Shown in pieces: positions 45,401-59,022 of a DNA stretch of 64,000 bases. The notes under the pieces were generated by a model, which was given only the letters and a program-made list of their open reading frames with translations, was not told the origin of the DNA and did not search any database. The stretch is from Ceratobasidium sp. AG-K (taxonomy: Eukaryota; Basidiomycota; Agaricomycetes; Cantharellales; Ceratobasidiaceae). The position numbers and the translations under genes were made by a program. The stretch's first letter is position 1. Every line of letters starts with the position of its first letter. Location: assembly GCA_037039685.1 (NCBI GenBank), contig JAWNGF010000001.1, positions 2,232,001-2,296,000 on the forward strand. The letters run 5' to 3'.

Positions 45401-48400
45401 CGGAAGCGCGGGACCATGGGAGCCGGATGTCCCAGTCCTTGCTGGCCATTCCCGAAGGCCAGTATCGAGAGTCCCGGAGCGTATATTCGCGAACGACGAG
45501 CGGGGTGGATTGGCACCAGATGGACCGACCGGTGTCGATGCCGATGGACGCACAGCGGTTGTACATGCCCAGTCCGAGCAAGACCCGCGATCCGATTGTC
45601 GATTTGACTGAAGGCCGTCCGACGAGTGTGTTGCTCCAGGCTGGTGTCCTTTGGCGTAAACGCATGCTTGTCGCGCGTCGAGGCTGGGTCGTCCCGTTCT
45701 TGGCTGCTGTGTTGGCTATTGGTGGAGCTTGCATCCCGCTCTTTTTCATCAGAAACAGGCAGAATCGGTGTATACGCGACGAACATACCGACATGCGATA
45801 CAGTCTCTTTGCCCCAATTTCCCCCATTTCGTGGAACTCGACCGGTCGGACGTACGTCGCTCCTCCCGGGGTGGTCTCCTCGCTCCAGTACGACATTCCA
45901 GGCGCGTACCCCCTCCAAGACGATGCTGCGTTCCGAACCGCGATCCAGGCTACGTTTCCCTACATCGACACGGGCGGAATCTCGGTCAAGCCCGACAATA
46001 CGACGACCTTTGCTTGGGAAGCCGCGCCGGGGAATATTGCCGCCAACGTCATGCTCAATCTCGCGTCTAATACCATTTTTAATATCGCGCTGAACTCGAC
46101 CGGACGTGGTGTGGGCTATGGTCCCAAGATTAATGGCGAGATCCAGCCGTTGCCGTCGGTCACGCCGCGTGGGATTGGGCCTGCTATCAAGTGGATTAGC
46201 TTCTTTGGGAGTAGTATGGTGAGTCTCGAGGCTGGTTTGGTGAATGGTGCTAATGAGGTTTAGGCTGCTTGGCCTGCGATGGCTGCGTTGTATGTGACCA
46301 AGGAGCGGGTATCAGAGATTCAGGCTATGCAACTCTCGAATGGGATTTCGCCTGCTGGGATGTGGTGAGTATCTTTATCATAGTCAAGGTATTGGCACTC
46401 ATGTTATTATTAGGATTGGACACTTGCTCTACGAGATTCCTATAATTTTGACTATTTCAGGTGCTATTACGGGTATTTTTGCTTCTACTGGGCAGTTCTT
46501 CAACCTTGGATTCGTAGTACGTCTGAAATTACGCCCGCCTGAGCCAAACCCTAACGTTGTCCCAGTTTCTTTCCATCGTTCTTTACGGTATCGACGCCAC
46601 CCTCCTATCGTTTGTAGCAGTAAGTCGCGCGCTCTGCTGCAGCATATTTAGCTCACCGAGTTTCAGAGCTTGTTTATTCGTTCACCGATTGCTGCATTTG
46701 CGATTGTTGCGGGATTTCAGTGTATTGCTTTTCTTGTGAGTACCCGCGCACGTTCGCCAGAGTGGAGTCTGAATCTCCGACCACAGGGGTATCTCGCAGG
46801 CGTATTCTTCACCCTGGCCACTATCTTTACCTACACCGCCGGCAACATCCTTACCACGATGCGTAAGTTGAATTTTGCTTGGATCAAGTCTCGACCAACA
46901 CCACCTTGCAGATTACCTGGTCGCAATCATTTCCCCGGTTGCAAGTGTCGTGAGGGCAGCCTTTGTTGGGACAAACATCTTCTACACGCTCTGCTCTGAC
47001 CACGGGATGCTCGACAGCAGTTCAGATCTCGGCGCAATGGACCGGTTCGGTGCCCCGATAATGTACACCGTAGTCCACTCCGTCTTGCTTCTCACGTTTT
47101 TGATTTGGTATGACTCGGGGATGCCCTGGCTCCCTCGGGAATGGTACAAGCAGACCACGGATTACTCGCAGGCCGAAAAGGATGCTCCGTTTGACGTGCA
47201 GGGTGAGTTGCATTCATTCATCTCAATGTGTTGACCCTGAACGCGCTCCAGACGAGGAGACACGGGTGGCTCGATCATTCGACAGCCTGCGGATCAGCCA
47301 CGCTTCCAAGACGTATGGCAAGAATCGAGCACTGCAAGATGTCACTTTTGGCCTTTCTTCGGGTATCTTTGGGCTGCTGGGAAGCAACGGCGGAGGTAAG
47401 CATGGTGCAAGCGTCCTCCGTCATTCAGGGATTTTACTTTGATCCAGGCAAAACTACGCTGTTCAACCTGATTCAAGGGCATTTGCTTCCCGATCGCACC
47501 GAGCCTGCTTGCAATGTCTTTATCGACGGTAGATCTATCATTACCGGCCGAAACAAGGCGCGTTCTCGCCTGGGGGTGTGTCCCCAAGCAACGGCTCTCG
47601 AATCCGTGTTGACCGTTCGGGAACATCTGGAAATGTATGCGCGCTGCAAAGGGCTTCGTGGTGATGATCTCCACCGAAACGTGGAATGCATCATGTCTGC
47701 GACACAGCTTCTGCCCCATTCACACAAGTACGCGAATAAACTATCAGGAGGCAACCAGGTGCGTCATACAACGTGCTCGCAAAGATTATTCTGATTGCCG
47801 TGCATACAGCGTAAACTGTCCCTTGCGATTGCGTTGCTGGGCAGCCCAGCCGTGGTCCTTATCGACGAGTTCTCGACCGGTGTAGATCCTTCGACAAAGC
47901 GTGACTTGTGGGATACCCTTCGACGGGTTTCCAGCGGGAAAGCGGTACTCCTGACAACCCATGCGATGGAAGAAGTGACTGCTCTTGCAGACCGTATCGG
48001 CATCATCTCGCAGCGTCTTCTGGGTATGTTGTACCTGGCCAGCTTCGTATACGCAATGCTTATCTTTATCGTAGCTATCGGCTCAATCGAAGATCTCGTG
48101 GGCAGGTACCCGCTTTATGAGATTCACTTTTCTAGCTCCACCCCTGGGGAAGAGGCGAGGATGCGAGAACTGATGCGCGACTTTCCACCCAACTGGCGAC
48201 AAGCCGACGATCTGACTGCCCGATACGAAGTACAGTTACAGCCAGACCAAACCCTGGCTGATATCTTCGAGATTTTACACGAACACCTGGGGTCCGCGGG
48301 CGTCGAGGCTTGTACTGTTGAACGTATATCACTAGAGTCTGTATTCCTCAAAACTATCCAACGACATCTCGATAAGAAAAATCGTCGAGAGCCTTACACA

Positions 48401-48430
48401 ATGGAAGGGAACCGTTTCCTATGTTTCTAA
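42476..48430 (+). CDS. Full-length ABC transporter, ABC-A subfamily
   Basis: Membrane ATPase with the ABC-A layout TMD1-NBD1-TMD2-NBD2, probably moving lipids. The start at 42476 ([20 protein letters not shown]) is followed by the first helix [17 protein letters not shown], a large extracytosolic loop, then helices such as [23 protein letters not shown]1 has Walker [11 protein letters not shown]-loop [10 protein letters not shown], signature [18 protein letters not shown] and Walker [11 protein letters not shown] with the H-loop in [15 protein letters not shown] Ser-rich linker follows ([20 protein letters not shown]). TMD2 is spread over many small exons at 45.7-47.2 kb. NBD2 has Walker [15 protein letters not shown] (split by an intron), signature [20 protein letters not shown] and Walker [21 protein letters not shown]. 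Both ATP sites look complete. Stop at 48430. Confidence 0.9.
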
Positions 48431-48664
48431 TTCGCGTTAACTTTTATCTTTGGATTTTGCATTGGACGCTGTTGCTTTGCTACTTTTATTCATTCCACGA
48501 TCGCATGGTTGTCATAGATGTAGACTGTTGCACGCCGGCCTCCAGCCGGACTAATACCAGAACAAATTATGCCCCAAACCCACCTAATTTTAGCCTGCTG
48601 GATGTACTCTAATTAAACGCCAATTGCCCCCAAATGGGTTAGCAATTAGCCGCCGACCACCACC

Positions 48665-50618
48665 ATGGCCTCTCCCGCGTCCTCTCGATCTAGCTCACCA
48701 CCACCCCAGGATCTATGGTCGTCTATTCTAGACTCGGTATCTTCCTCCCGAGCAATCCCTTCGAAAAATGTCGTTGTCCTGGGAGAGCCGCAATCTGGCA
48801 AATCGACACTAGTGCAGCACCTGTTGCAAAAGAAAGACAACAGCGATAGCAACGGAAAAGACGCGGATTTTGCTCTCGGATATGACTGGGCAGACATACG
48901 TGACGAAGGAGACGAAGGTACGCGAATTCATCTCCCTATTGCGCGTTAAAATCCAACTTCTGCACCCGTAGATACGCTCGCCCGACTCTCTGTGTACACC
49001 GTGCCGTCGTCTGCAGCCGCGCATCTTTCATTGCTTCCCCATTTCCTGCCGCCAAAAGCAAGTCTCACCAATACACTCGTCATGATTGTGTTGGACTGGA
49101 CTAAACCCTGGAGTTTTGTGGACCAACTCGAGACTTGGATGGAGTGGGTCAACACGTGGGTCAAGGGGGATGGGGCTCGCGAACTGGAAGTCGCTCGTGA
49201 AGAAGGGAGAGAACGGCGTATGTCCATCCCCGATTCATTCGCACTCTTACCCAAATATGTTGCCCAGTTCAGGCACATCTGCAGCACTACACCGAACCCG
49301 CAAACCCGGGAGATGCAGCCTCTGCCCCAATTGCTGCTTCGTCTTTGACTTCAACTCTTTTGCTTCCCCTTGGGCCCGGTACAATGACAAATAACTTGGC
49401 TGGCCTGCCTATCGTTGTAGTTTGCACCAAAGCCGACCAGATAGATGGTGCCGAAGATACCGTCGGTCTTGGAATGGTCAAGGGAAAGGGCGGAGAGTGG
49501 GAAGAGCGCACAGACGGCATTATGCAAGTGTTGAGAACGATATGTCTCAAATGTACGAACCTCATCCCCTGCAGGTCCTCAGAGCTCACTTAAACTCTTC
49601 CTGCTAACAGACGGCGCAGCACTATTCTACACTACCACACAGCCAACCACCCTCTCAGTCCTCCGCTCTTATGTCCTCCATTTCTTGTTCATGGCACCTT
49701 TTGTCCAACCGGGAGAGGCCCCAGTTCCGCACAAGAATCCGTTCCCCTTTAGCGCGCGCCCCAATACTCTAGACCGAGACCGAATCGTTGTTCCCGCTGG
49801 ATGGGACTCTTGGGGGAAGATTGGTGTTTTACGTGATGGATTCGATGCTCAACGTTGGGGCGAAGCTTGGGACAAGGATCTAGAGGAAGGAGTTGTTGGG
49901 ACTGGCGGTGGGGCTCGTGAAATGTATCGAGTACTGGTAGGAGGTGATGAAGGGCCCAAGGTGCGCTATATCTTCCCCCGGCTCTCTCCTTGTTCTAATG
50001 AATCTTCAGCGGCCAGGACTCCCACCTCTGATCGTTACGGAACCAGACCAAGCTTTCTTGGCGAAGCACTATGAAACGTTACAGAAAGATCCAAACCGCG
50101 ACCCGCGTGCGCAATTTAGACCTGATCCATCGACAACGCAAGGAGTTGCTGGTACGTAAATATCGCCAATGTACCCCGCCGATTGCTAACATGTTGCTGC
50201 AGGTGGCGTGGTTGGGCCTATGGGTAGCAGTAGTTTCAATCTCCCCTCTGTTGAAAAGGCAATGGTAGACATGAACGGAGATGATGTCAGTTCCAGACTG
50301 ACCAAGATGGCTGAAGCCAGTACCCGTCGGGTGCGTCGTCACGAATACCTCATGATAGCTGGCGCTCAAACTAATATCTCATAGGCACACATGGCTGCCG
50401 CCCTAACGAATCAGCCACCCAGCCAGGGCCCTACAACTGCCCCACCCCTCAGTCGAACTGGCACCTCTGGTGCACCACAGCAGAATGAACACCAAGTTTT
50501 GCAGAACTTTTTCCAGAGCCTACTCAACACCCGACGCGACGGCGCTCCTCCCTCGACACCTCCGGCAGGCTCCACCACTGCTCCTGCACCAGGAGATACA
50601 TCGGGCTCGAGCTCCTGA
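48665..50618 (+). CDS. Cytoplasmic dynein light intermediate chain
   Basis: Dynein-1 subunit that links the motor to cargo adaptors. The Ras-like fold begins near residue 33: KNVVVLGEPQSGKSTLVQHL (P-loop), FALGYDWADIRDEGDE, TLVMIVLDWTKPWSFVDQLE and LPIVVVCTKADQIDGAED (NKxD-like TKAD). It continues with GAALFYTTTQPTTLSVLRSY, VLHFLFMAPF and VVPAGWDSWGKIGVLRDGFD, a family hallmark. The C-terminal adaptor-binding half is disordered with a helix-forming NEHQVLQNFFQSLLN near the end, comparable to the conserved helix that binds activating adaptors. Ends DTSGSSS at 50618. Seven or so exons. Convergent with the P450 gene (225 bp between stops). Confidence 0.88.
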
Positions 50619-50843
50619 GCACTCATTACGTCTTGGTATCTTCCACGTCGTACCGTTGTCTCGCTTTTCAATTACAACAGAGTAAATCCAATCACTTTTA
50701 CGTGTGAGATATTGCAACGTGTACCCTTCAATGAATACGAGTATCATACAACGCATATATTCCGAACCAGATATACTACAAGTCACCGTGTGTGGGGAAA
50801 AAACACTCATTCCAAACACTCATCCCGTTGGCTCACATCCATT

Positions 50844-53034
50844 CAATAGCTCTTCAGTTGACGTCTCTTCATCCCGACATGGCATTCCAGCGGCTTGCGC
50901 AGGAAACCCTCCCGCGTCCCAAGCTAGTCACGAGCAATCCATAAGACATTGAGCTCCAAATGCAAACACAACTTACCGCTTCACTGGGCTTCAACAACTC
51001 GAACTCGTACCGAGCAAAGACAGAGGAGATAATAATTTGTAGTTCCATGCTTGCGAGATTACGTCCAACGCAAGCCCTGCATTCGAGAAATTTCAGCAAC
51101 GCCCAACCCATCCTGCCACGGCTACTCACCTAGGTCCGTAGGAGAAAGGATTAAATGCCTTGCTCATTCTTCCGGTCCCAACGCCAGCCTGAACGTCCAC
51201 CCCATCCTCTAACCAGCGCTCGGGCCTAAATGCGTCCACGTCTGCACCCCAAACGTCCTTGTCACGGTGTACAGTGAAGCTAGGAACGCTCAAGACACAT
51301 CCCGGTCCAAACCTTTCACCGCACACCTCTAGTACTGCTCCTGGAGGAACAACGCGAGGGAGACCCATGGCTGAGGTAGAGTGTAATCTGAGACCTTCGT
51401 TGATGCATGCATTGAGGTAAGAGAGCGATTTAACTTTTTCAAACGAGGTCGCCATTGAGGACATAGTCGCAGGGGATAGGTGCTCATCAAGCTCGGCCTG
51501 GAGCCTGCGCTGACATTCTGGGTTGGCAGCGAGATAGTATGTAATAGCACACGATGAGCTGTGCCAAAGAGTTATTGAACTGAATAGGATCATGAGGCCA
51601 TAAGACTTACTTGCTAGTCGTATCACTCCCAGCTATCAACTGCGTCAACGCTTCGGCCGTCAACTCCTCCCTACCCATCGGAGCGCCATTCTCATCCTTG
51701 CCCTGCAAAAGCTTCTCCAGCAGATCTGTCCGCTTCTTCTTCACCCTCGTTCCTTCCTCACTGTCATCTTCCTCGGCCTCTTCGTCGGGTAATCCTTCCT
51801 CTAAACGCTTGGCGACAGCTGCCACAGCCAGTCCGGCCAAACACTGTACGGCTTCGTTTCCTTTGGCGTACCATGGCAGACGTTTGGCCCAGGGTCTCCA
51901 CCAGGGCGGCATTACGCCCAGGCTAGCAGCAAAATCGCCGCGGTCGTTGAGAATTTGAATGGCAGGGACATGCTTAACTTGGCGAGTGGACGATTTGGGA
52001 TCGTCGCCTGGAATATGCTCAAGCATGGGTGCACTATCACGTTGGGCGGCGATCATGCCAAAAGGAGACCCGAATGCCAAGTCACCAATAATGTCGAACG
52101 CGAGGTAGTTAAAGTCTTAAGAAAGCAAGCAGCATTTCAGCTGAAATGCATTTGCAAGTTGGCCAGAGACTTACGAGGCAAACAATCGAACCAGGCACGG
52201 CCGTCTTTCGCCTCCCAATCTGGACCATCTTGACCTTTGGCAGCCAGCTCGCATCGTTTGTCCCACTGAGCACAAAAGTTGCGCACGTGGCGCCGAATAT
52301 GTGGTTCGAATGCGAGCACGTTTTGTTGACTAAACACATGCGAGACAAGTTTGCGTTTGCCTGGCCGCGGGGTTAGACAAATAACTCCTGACCTAAAGCG
52401 TGTACGTACGAGTATGTTCAGTCCTATCCCTAGTGTTGAATAGCCCTCTCCGGATCGATACAAACGCATCGTAAAATTCGGGTTTGAGCGTCCCATTTCC
52501 ATGCGCATACACAATCTACACACGCCAATCTCGTTAATCCCCGATTCAGGATCTCGCATACACACAAGGCAAGGAAGAACCTTGTACCCATTATATCAAA
52601 TCAGAAAAATAGACTTGCCTGTAACGCTTCCGGGTCGGCAATACTTATATGGTTCGGGGCAATCCGCACAAACTTGCCTGTTCGTCCCCCTTTCAGTCTG
52701 TTGGGCCTCGTTTTGATTTTTACTCTCGACATACCATATTTCTTATGTAACTCGTGCACATCTTCACTCCTGTGTCCTTGCGCCGCCGAATACGAGAGCC
52801 ACGAGTCGCTGAGTGCGTTGAGCCACGGGCCTCTGATGGCTGGTCGACGGTAGTTGTGCGGATCGAGGAAATAGGGTACGACGTGTGCTGCCGCCTGGAA
52901 AGGAGGTAACACGGCGACGAGGTCAGTCATACAGTCGGGCAGTGTGAACTACTCCGTTTGGAGCAACTTACAAGCGCCAAACCAGCGCCGAGCGGAACAT
53001 AGACAAGCACGGGCGTCCAGTCTGTCGTCTCCAT
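50844..53034 (-). CDS. Cytochrome P450 monooxygenase
   Basis: ER-anchored haem monooxygenase; substrate unknown. The start at 53034 (METTDWTPVLVYVPLGAGLA) supplies the N-terminal anchor. Recognisable elements in order: KFVRIAPNHISIADPEALQ, KRKLVSHVFSQQNVLAFEPH (C-helix region), an oxygen-activation motif AEALTQLIAGSDTTS, ExxR in LNACINEGLRLHSTSAMGLP, PERF-type FRPERWLEDG, and the haem loop NPFSYGPRACVGRNLASMEL with the ligand Cys. A polar insertion (PDEEAEEDDSEEGTRVKKKR) sits between helices G and I. The gene ends KRRQLKSY at 50844. All hallmark residues are intact. It resembles benzoate-hydroxylase-like (CYP53-type) or CYP3A-like fungal P450s in the I-helix and AMGLPRVVPPG segments, but I would not assign a CYP family. 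Confidence 0.9.
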
Positions 53035-54235
53035 TATCTCGTTCGTGGTCGTCGCAAGTCCCGAACAGCCTACCACGTTCGCCGGGTTTTAAGCTGCGTC
53101 CCCTGAGAAGGGTCAGCCGATTGGTGTCAACTCAAGCTCCTCCCGAGAGTCAATAGTCATATTGTCTGGGCGCAACATCCCGAGCCCGGTTTGGTACTAG
53201 TCCGTGACGTGATCCGTTTTGGGCGCGTGACTGGTCACTTTTTGCCTGTTGGTGGGAGTTTTAAGGCTGAGAAGGGTAGTTCGTAGGTGGGTGCACGACT
53301 TCCATCAGGTGAAAATTAATTTACTAGGTGTATGCACATCGCGTAGTTTGGCTGCCCATGCGGAAGGTAGGGTGAAGGACAAAACTTGACGTAGCAGCAT
53401 GGCGGTTATATGCGTATCGAAATCAGCGGTGCGTGATTGGCGCCAGCCTGAAATGAAAACACCGCGGCTAATACGAGCTTAATTTAATTCGAGTCTGCGT
53501 GGGTGGTGCCAGGCTAGACCGCGAGGTGGGGCGTACGGGTGGGGCGCCCGAATGCGTCTAATCGAGGTCCGGCGGGAGATGAGCTCATCTCTGTCCCTCA
53601 ACCGGACGTCACCAGGATCGAAATCTCTGTGTGCCTAATGCGGGGTGCCGCACAATACATAATGGCCAGAACCAGGCACTTGTACAACCCCCATTTTGTG
53701 CTCCGCCAAATGCGTTTTCTACTGGGATAGGTTCGCATGGCTTGATTGTATTGATTCCTAGGCAGATCTGCCGCGATGGTTGTATTGGAGGACACCGCGC
53801 TTCAGCTTGGCGAGGACTAGTCGCACTGACTCGTTGACATTTGTCGTGATGTGTGTTCTTTGTGCTGTTACTCGGCCTGATCCCTCGCGTCTAATTTCCA
53901 TTTCGGCATGCGGCCTCTGTCTCAAGCTGGTATCCCTCGTTTGGGTTCGGCCTTTCTATCTGGGTGTTTCTGTCTGAGGATTCTCTCTGGGTTTCTATAA
54001 CTCCCTATCAGGGTATCCTGGCTGTGGGCATGCCTCGAGGGCGTTGCAGAGTGCGGTGGGAGCGGGGGTCGCTAGGTGAATCACGTGGTGCGGGGACCAG
54101 AGCGCATGGAGGTCTAGACCCGCAGGCGATCAACGGGGTGGAAGCCAGAGGGATAAATGTGTCGAGGGTACCAGCTGTTTCCTTCGTTTGCTGGATGCCC
54201 GGTAGAGCCATTCAACCCAGAAAGTAGTCCAGTGG
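53035..54235. promoter_or_regulatory. Divergent intergenic region between the P450 and F-box genes
   Basis: 1.2 kb containing the promoters of two divergent genes. No convincing coding frame, repeat or RNA gene seen. Confidence 0.35.
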
Positions 54236-55908
54236 ATGTATGCCACAGACGCCCACAGCAACTCCAGCTGTCATTGCGACGACGACCCAGACGACCGCCT
54301 CGACACTCGCCTTGCCGACGCCGAGCGCAGTCTTGCCGCTGCCCAACACCGACTCGACCTTTTACGCCAGCGAGAGGGGTCGACCGCGCGCGAACACAAT
54401 GCTCGGCGCCTGAACGCCATCCTCCCCCCCGAGCTGCTGCTCCGCGTCGTGCGGCACATTGTTGCAGAGAATCCACGTGCTGGACCAAAGCTCGCAGCGG
54501 TCTGCACCTCGTTCCGTAACATTATCCACGCCAGTCCGGACCTCTGGCAGCGTATCCACATCACCCAACACGACCCAGACCCAGCGGAAATAGCCCGAGT
54601 TTACGTCGCCCGTTCTGGCCGGCGCTCATTTGAGGTTACCCTACACCTCTTTGCGGCAGACGACCCGACCCTCCGTGGCAGCGAGGACGCTGAGCGTGAG
54701 ATTGCAGCTCTTCACGAACGATTAAGCGAGGCCCGTGAGGTGCTCGGCCGGGCCCGCTCCCATCCGGCGCCAGACGAGTGGCCACCATCGCTCGAGGCTG
54801 CGCTACAGGAGCTGCACGCGTACAAGACCCGCGCCACTGCCGCTGCCAATTGGGACACCAGCCTTGCCCGCGCCATGCGTATTTTATTTAGTGATTTCGA
54901 GCGTTGTGTTCGTTTCGAGTTTCGCTCAACCCGCCGTCGGCCGACCGAACTTGTCGCCGACCATATCCAAGCTGCCAACGCTCCGAAGTTGCGCGAACTC
55001 GTTCTACATGTCGATTCGAACTGTCGCCTGCCGCCCATCGCACCGCGACACGCTCCGATGCTCGCGTTGGCTGACATCCAGGGTGTCCTCGCTGACCCGG
55101 TTCCTCGATTCAGGTTGGTTGATGATTTTCATTGGTGGCAAATGTTCTAATTGTTTCATACAGTGGCCTAAGTCAGCTACGCGTTGTCAACGGTACATTC
55201 AACGCTCCTTCCACTCCCCTAGCCCCTCTTCTTGGTTTGCTCAATGCCAATCCCGACCTGCAAGAGCTGTGCCTCCAACCTCTCATTCCACACCCCCTGC
55301 CCCTTCCCTCGGCCTCGCTGCCCCATGTATCGCTGCCCCATCTCACTCGTCTTCACCTAACACACAACGCTCGCCTGGAGAGGCTCATGTCCCATCTCAG
55401 CCTGCCCGCGCTCGCTGAACTCACCCTTGCCGTCCAACCAGGGTGCAATTCAGCTCAACTCCGTCCCATTTTCCAAGGGGCGCCCTATCCCGCTCTACAC
55501 ACCCTCCGACTAGTTAACCTCTACGTCCGCGGACCGACCACCGACCTTACATCCTCACTGCGACAACTCGCCACGCTTCGGAAGCTTTCTATTTCAGAAA
55601 GCACCCTATGCGAGAGCGTCCTTCGGGCGCTGGCCGATCCTAATTGCTGTCCATTGTTAGAGGAGCTCGTCCTTGACCGATGTGACGGGATCGCGCTTGG
55701 GGCTGTTATGGAGATCTGGCGAACCCGAGGTGATCCGCTCGGTGCCAGGCCCTCTTCTCCTACAGACACGGGTAAGGACTTTCGCCGGGCCAAGGACGTG
55801 CAACTCAACGGATCGAGCCATGGGACGCTGCGCTCTCTTGTAGTACGTAACTCGTCTGCCCCGTTGGCCGATATGGAACTAGGCGAGGGCGTGCAAGCGG
55901 GTGTTTGA
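54236..55908 (+). CDS. F-box protein with leucine-rich-repeat-like C-terminus
   Basis: Likely substrate receptor of an SCF ubiquitin ligase. Two exons (54236-55113 and 55164-55908) join to 540 residues. The N-terminus has a coiled-coil-like run (DAERSLAAAQHRLDLLRQRE), then the F-box: LNAILPPELLLRVVRHIVAE and KLAAVCTSFRNIIHASPDLW. The remaining part has irregular leucine-rich repeats, e.g. APKLRELVLHVDSNCRLPPI, LPHLTRLHLTHNARLERLMS and CPLLEELVLDRCDGIALGAV. This arrangement is the common basidiomycete F-box type, which exists in large lineage-expanded families. The coding sequence is GC-rich and the intron is 50 nt. Stop at 55908. Confidence 0.85.
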
Positions 55909-58900
55909 TTCACGTTACTGCCTGCGCAGGTCTCGCCAACCTGTGGTTCGTTCGGCGCGCGGCCCCAAGCTAGGTTCGGGGTTGTGACGTCCTCGTTCTT
56001 CTGCTTCTTCTTGTTTTCGAATTCTGGATTCTGGATCTCCTCACCCCAGTTCCAGTCTTGTCTTGTCTTGTCTCCGGCACATCGATTCATTCCCCCGGCA
56101 CATCGATTCATTCCCCCGGCACACGATTTGTTCCTCCGGTACGCATTCGACCCTCGCCCTCGCGTGATCCTGATCGGCGCTCCGCCACGCCCTGTCGTGT
56201 CATCTGTTCATCGTAAATTCGTTGTCTCGACCCCGCTCCCCAATGACGACAAGGGATAGCGTGGATGACTGATTTGATCGGGGCGCGCCGTATATGGATA
56301 ATCGCTCTAGGCCAAGTCTGGACTCTTTCAGGATCTTCACATATGAATGTGGGGAAACCTATGCACTCGATATATGCGCTTCGGCCTTTTTCGTTTATCA
56401 CACTGTATCAGTACATCAGGTTTCTTGTTGTAATACTGTACTACCGCCTATTTCCCTCTATGGAGTTCTGCTGGACGGTGCCTCGATCTTCTTTCATGTC
56501 CTTTCTCGCATTGTGCTATGATAGGGTGTAGTGTGGCCTTCGAACTTTTTCTGTCTCATAGATATTAGTTGTATATCAATGCGATTAGAGGAGAGAAGGC
56601 CGTAGCCGAACCTACTTGACTGGGCGCGAGCGCTGAAATTTTCGGAGCCGGGCAATTAGGGAGGGCCAGCACGGTATTAGTATGAAGCGAGCACATGGTC
56701 TGGACCGAATGATCTCTATTCTACCCCTCTCGTTCGCTCGTCCGAGCTTGTCCGAGAAGAACCACCGAGACAATTCCGCTGAATGGATAGTGTTGGTGCA
56801 ATGCATTCATGTCAGATGAGGTGGTTAGGGGTGTGTATATGCGCTCCTTGTCTATCCCATTCTAAGTGATCCTAATTACAGTTGTGTAATTAGATTGCGA
56901 TGCTGACCACTCTCACTAACTGCAAAAAGCTGAGAAGTAAGGCCATCTCCAGAGTCAGCGTTGCTATGGGCTCTGGTGCGAGGGCGTAGTGGGCCGTTCC
57001 GGGCCTGCTTTGCGCCTGAACACCCTCCAAGGGCGCTTTCTATGGGTGATGAGCCACAAACACGCGATCTCTAGGTCACTTGGCCGCGAGCATCGCCGAT
57101 TTCAGACTGGCCAACATTCAGCCTCCGACGTTGTTGTTATGTGGCCCCACTTTGCGCCAGACTACAAGGGTTCTATAGGGCGACCCCATGAGCAGGCGAT
57201 ACACGCTAGAACCACACACATGCACATTGCGTTTTATCAGTTGTCGATACATCCAAGGTTCACCACGGTGTTAACATTTGGGCGCTAGCATTCTTTGATG
57301 AACAATGCCCCATAGCCATATGCTCCCTTAGACTTCCTGGACGCTTCTGCCCGGCCTGAGTCATTTGGACAGTCTGATAGCCTGTCGCGTGCATAGAACT
57401 TATGATACCACTAGCTAGTGTTAATTAGGCAAGATAACGAGTCGACTGGCGATATCTTTCAGACGTCATAACGAGGAACCGGGGAAGCCCGGTCGATCAA
57501 CATTCACCACCCGCGATCGTGAGCATGCATGCAGCACCGACCCCAGAAACAAACTATCACGGAATACCCTGTGTGTATCAACTCGTAAATCCTGTGCGAT
57601 GGAAAAGGCTAGTTCACTGGAGCGTGTTGTAATGGGAACTGAAATGGACAGGTAAACAGTCGATGGCCGACCTTGCTGAGCATACCCTTACTGCTCATAG
57701 ATTTTATCCGTTTCCCCCTTTTCAGTTTTCACTCGCCCAAGAAGAAAGTTAGGTTGTCCAGACTCGCTGGGTGAGTATTATGTTCCATGTGGGGTTGGTT
57801 TTTGGGGTTGCGAGAGGGAATGGGGCGTGGTGATTGGGTCGGATGAGCACTCCCGTGTATGTGCAGTGATGGTTATAGTGCTACTGTCATGGATTTCTGT
57901 CATACATGTCTACAATCCGAAAGTAGAGGAAGTTCTGTTTGGAAAATGCACACAATTCTGGGAGACGATCAGCCCTGAAACATCTGAAAACGAGTGCTCC
58001 AAAGGTCATGCGACCGAAAGGCCCTGTGTTATTTCTGAACCATTATTGTGGGTAAAAGGTGTTTAAATATGTACCCATTACTGTGCCAAGCACACATGGT
58101 TCAATATGGTCCTTATGCTTTGCTTGTTAGATTGCTGATGACTTGGTTGGAGATCGTTCCGCTGCTCGGAGCGGCACGTAACGCTAGATCATAAAGACAC
58201 GTGTCTTGTCGAATGCTGGCTGAATGTGGACACGGCCTAGAATTTTTGCTCGTCATACAACAACAGCTAGCTACTGTTATTCTCCGTGGCTCGAGGTCTG
58301 CCATTGTTCTCATGGCGTTTCGACCAAAGGGGAAGCACCGAGACGATGCTCCCCAGCTAATGTCACGCGATCCGGCTACCGGAATTTTAGCGGAATGTGA
58401 GCCTCATCAGCTAGAGTGCGCATCGAACAGAAATAGTTTACATACCTGGAAGTGCCTGGAACAGTGCTTTTAATACATAGTATTACATGAAATCACGATG
58501 GAGGGGTTGTATGTAATCCTGTAGTCATCTATGATGTATCGGTGTGCCGAGTCGGGTTGGGGTTGGGGTTGAGGTTGTCCGGGGCATATATACCTAGAGT
58601 AACCTGCACGTAATGTCGCCACATTACTGGTGGATAGACCGGATCATACTTCTGAAAAGTTTGAGCAAGTATGTCAATGTAAATTCGGTCGCCATCGGCA
58701 TCGTTTTACTACAATAATCGAAATAATTGTCCATTCTGCCTTGGTTGTGTGTGTATGCATACTAACTTGTGTCAGCTATGAGTGGATCGTATTCATAACG
58801 AGTTCTTATAGCCATTTCACGCACTCTGGAATGTTGTGAAGCGAGCCCTGTTCGAGTGCGGTTGTAGACGTAATATATGGTTGTGTTGATCCTAACCACG

Positions 58901-59022
58901 CTCTTTAGAGGATGGGCGCTTCGCGTCTAACATACATAACGGATGACCTTGCCGACATCTGGTATATCCACTGGACGTGTCTTTACCTAGACTATGATTC
59001 GTACATGATTTTAAGCGGAAAT
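55909..59022. other. 3.1-kb gene-poor region with small repeats
   Basis: Between the F-box gene and the epoxide hydrolase gene. It contains CTTGT repeats and a 21-bp tandem repeat near 56.1 kb and a run of TTGGGG-like units near 58.56 kb. Open frames up to about 100 codons have no recognisable domains. No transposon ends, tRNA or rRNA seen. Confidence 0.35.
56074..56136. repeat. Tandem repeat of a 21-bp unit, two exact copies plus a decayed third
   Basis: Units at 56074-56094 and 56095-56115 are identical (each begins CCGGCACATCGATTC). A third at 56116-56136 begins CCGGCACACGATTTG and is diverged. Four CTTGT units precede them. It lies in the 3' flank of the F-box gene. Confidence 0.75.

Noticed and set aside
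58550..58580. TTGGGG-like repeats resembling telomeric sequence
   Set aside because: Only about three imperfect units in the middle of the window; far too short for an internal telomere tract.
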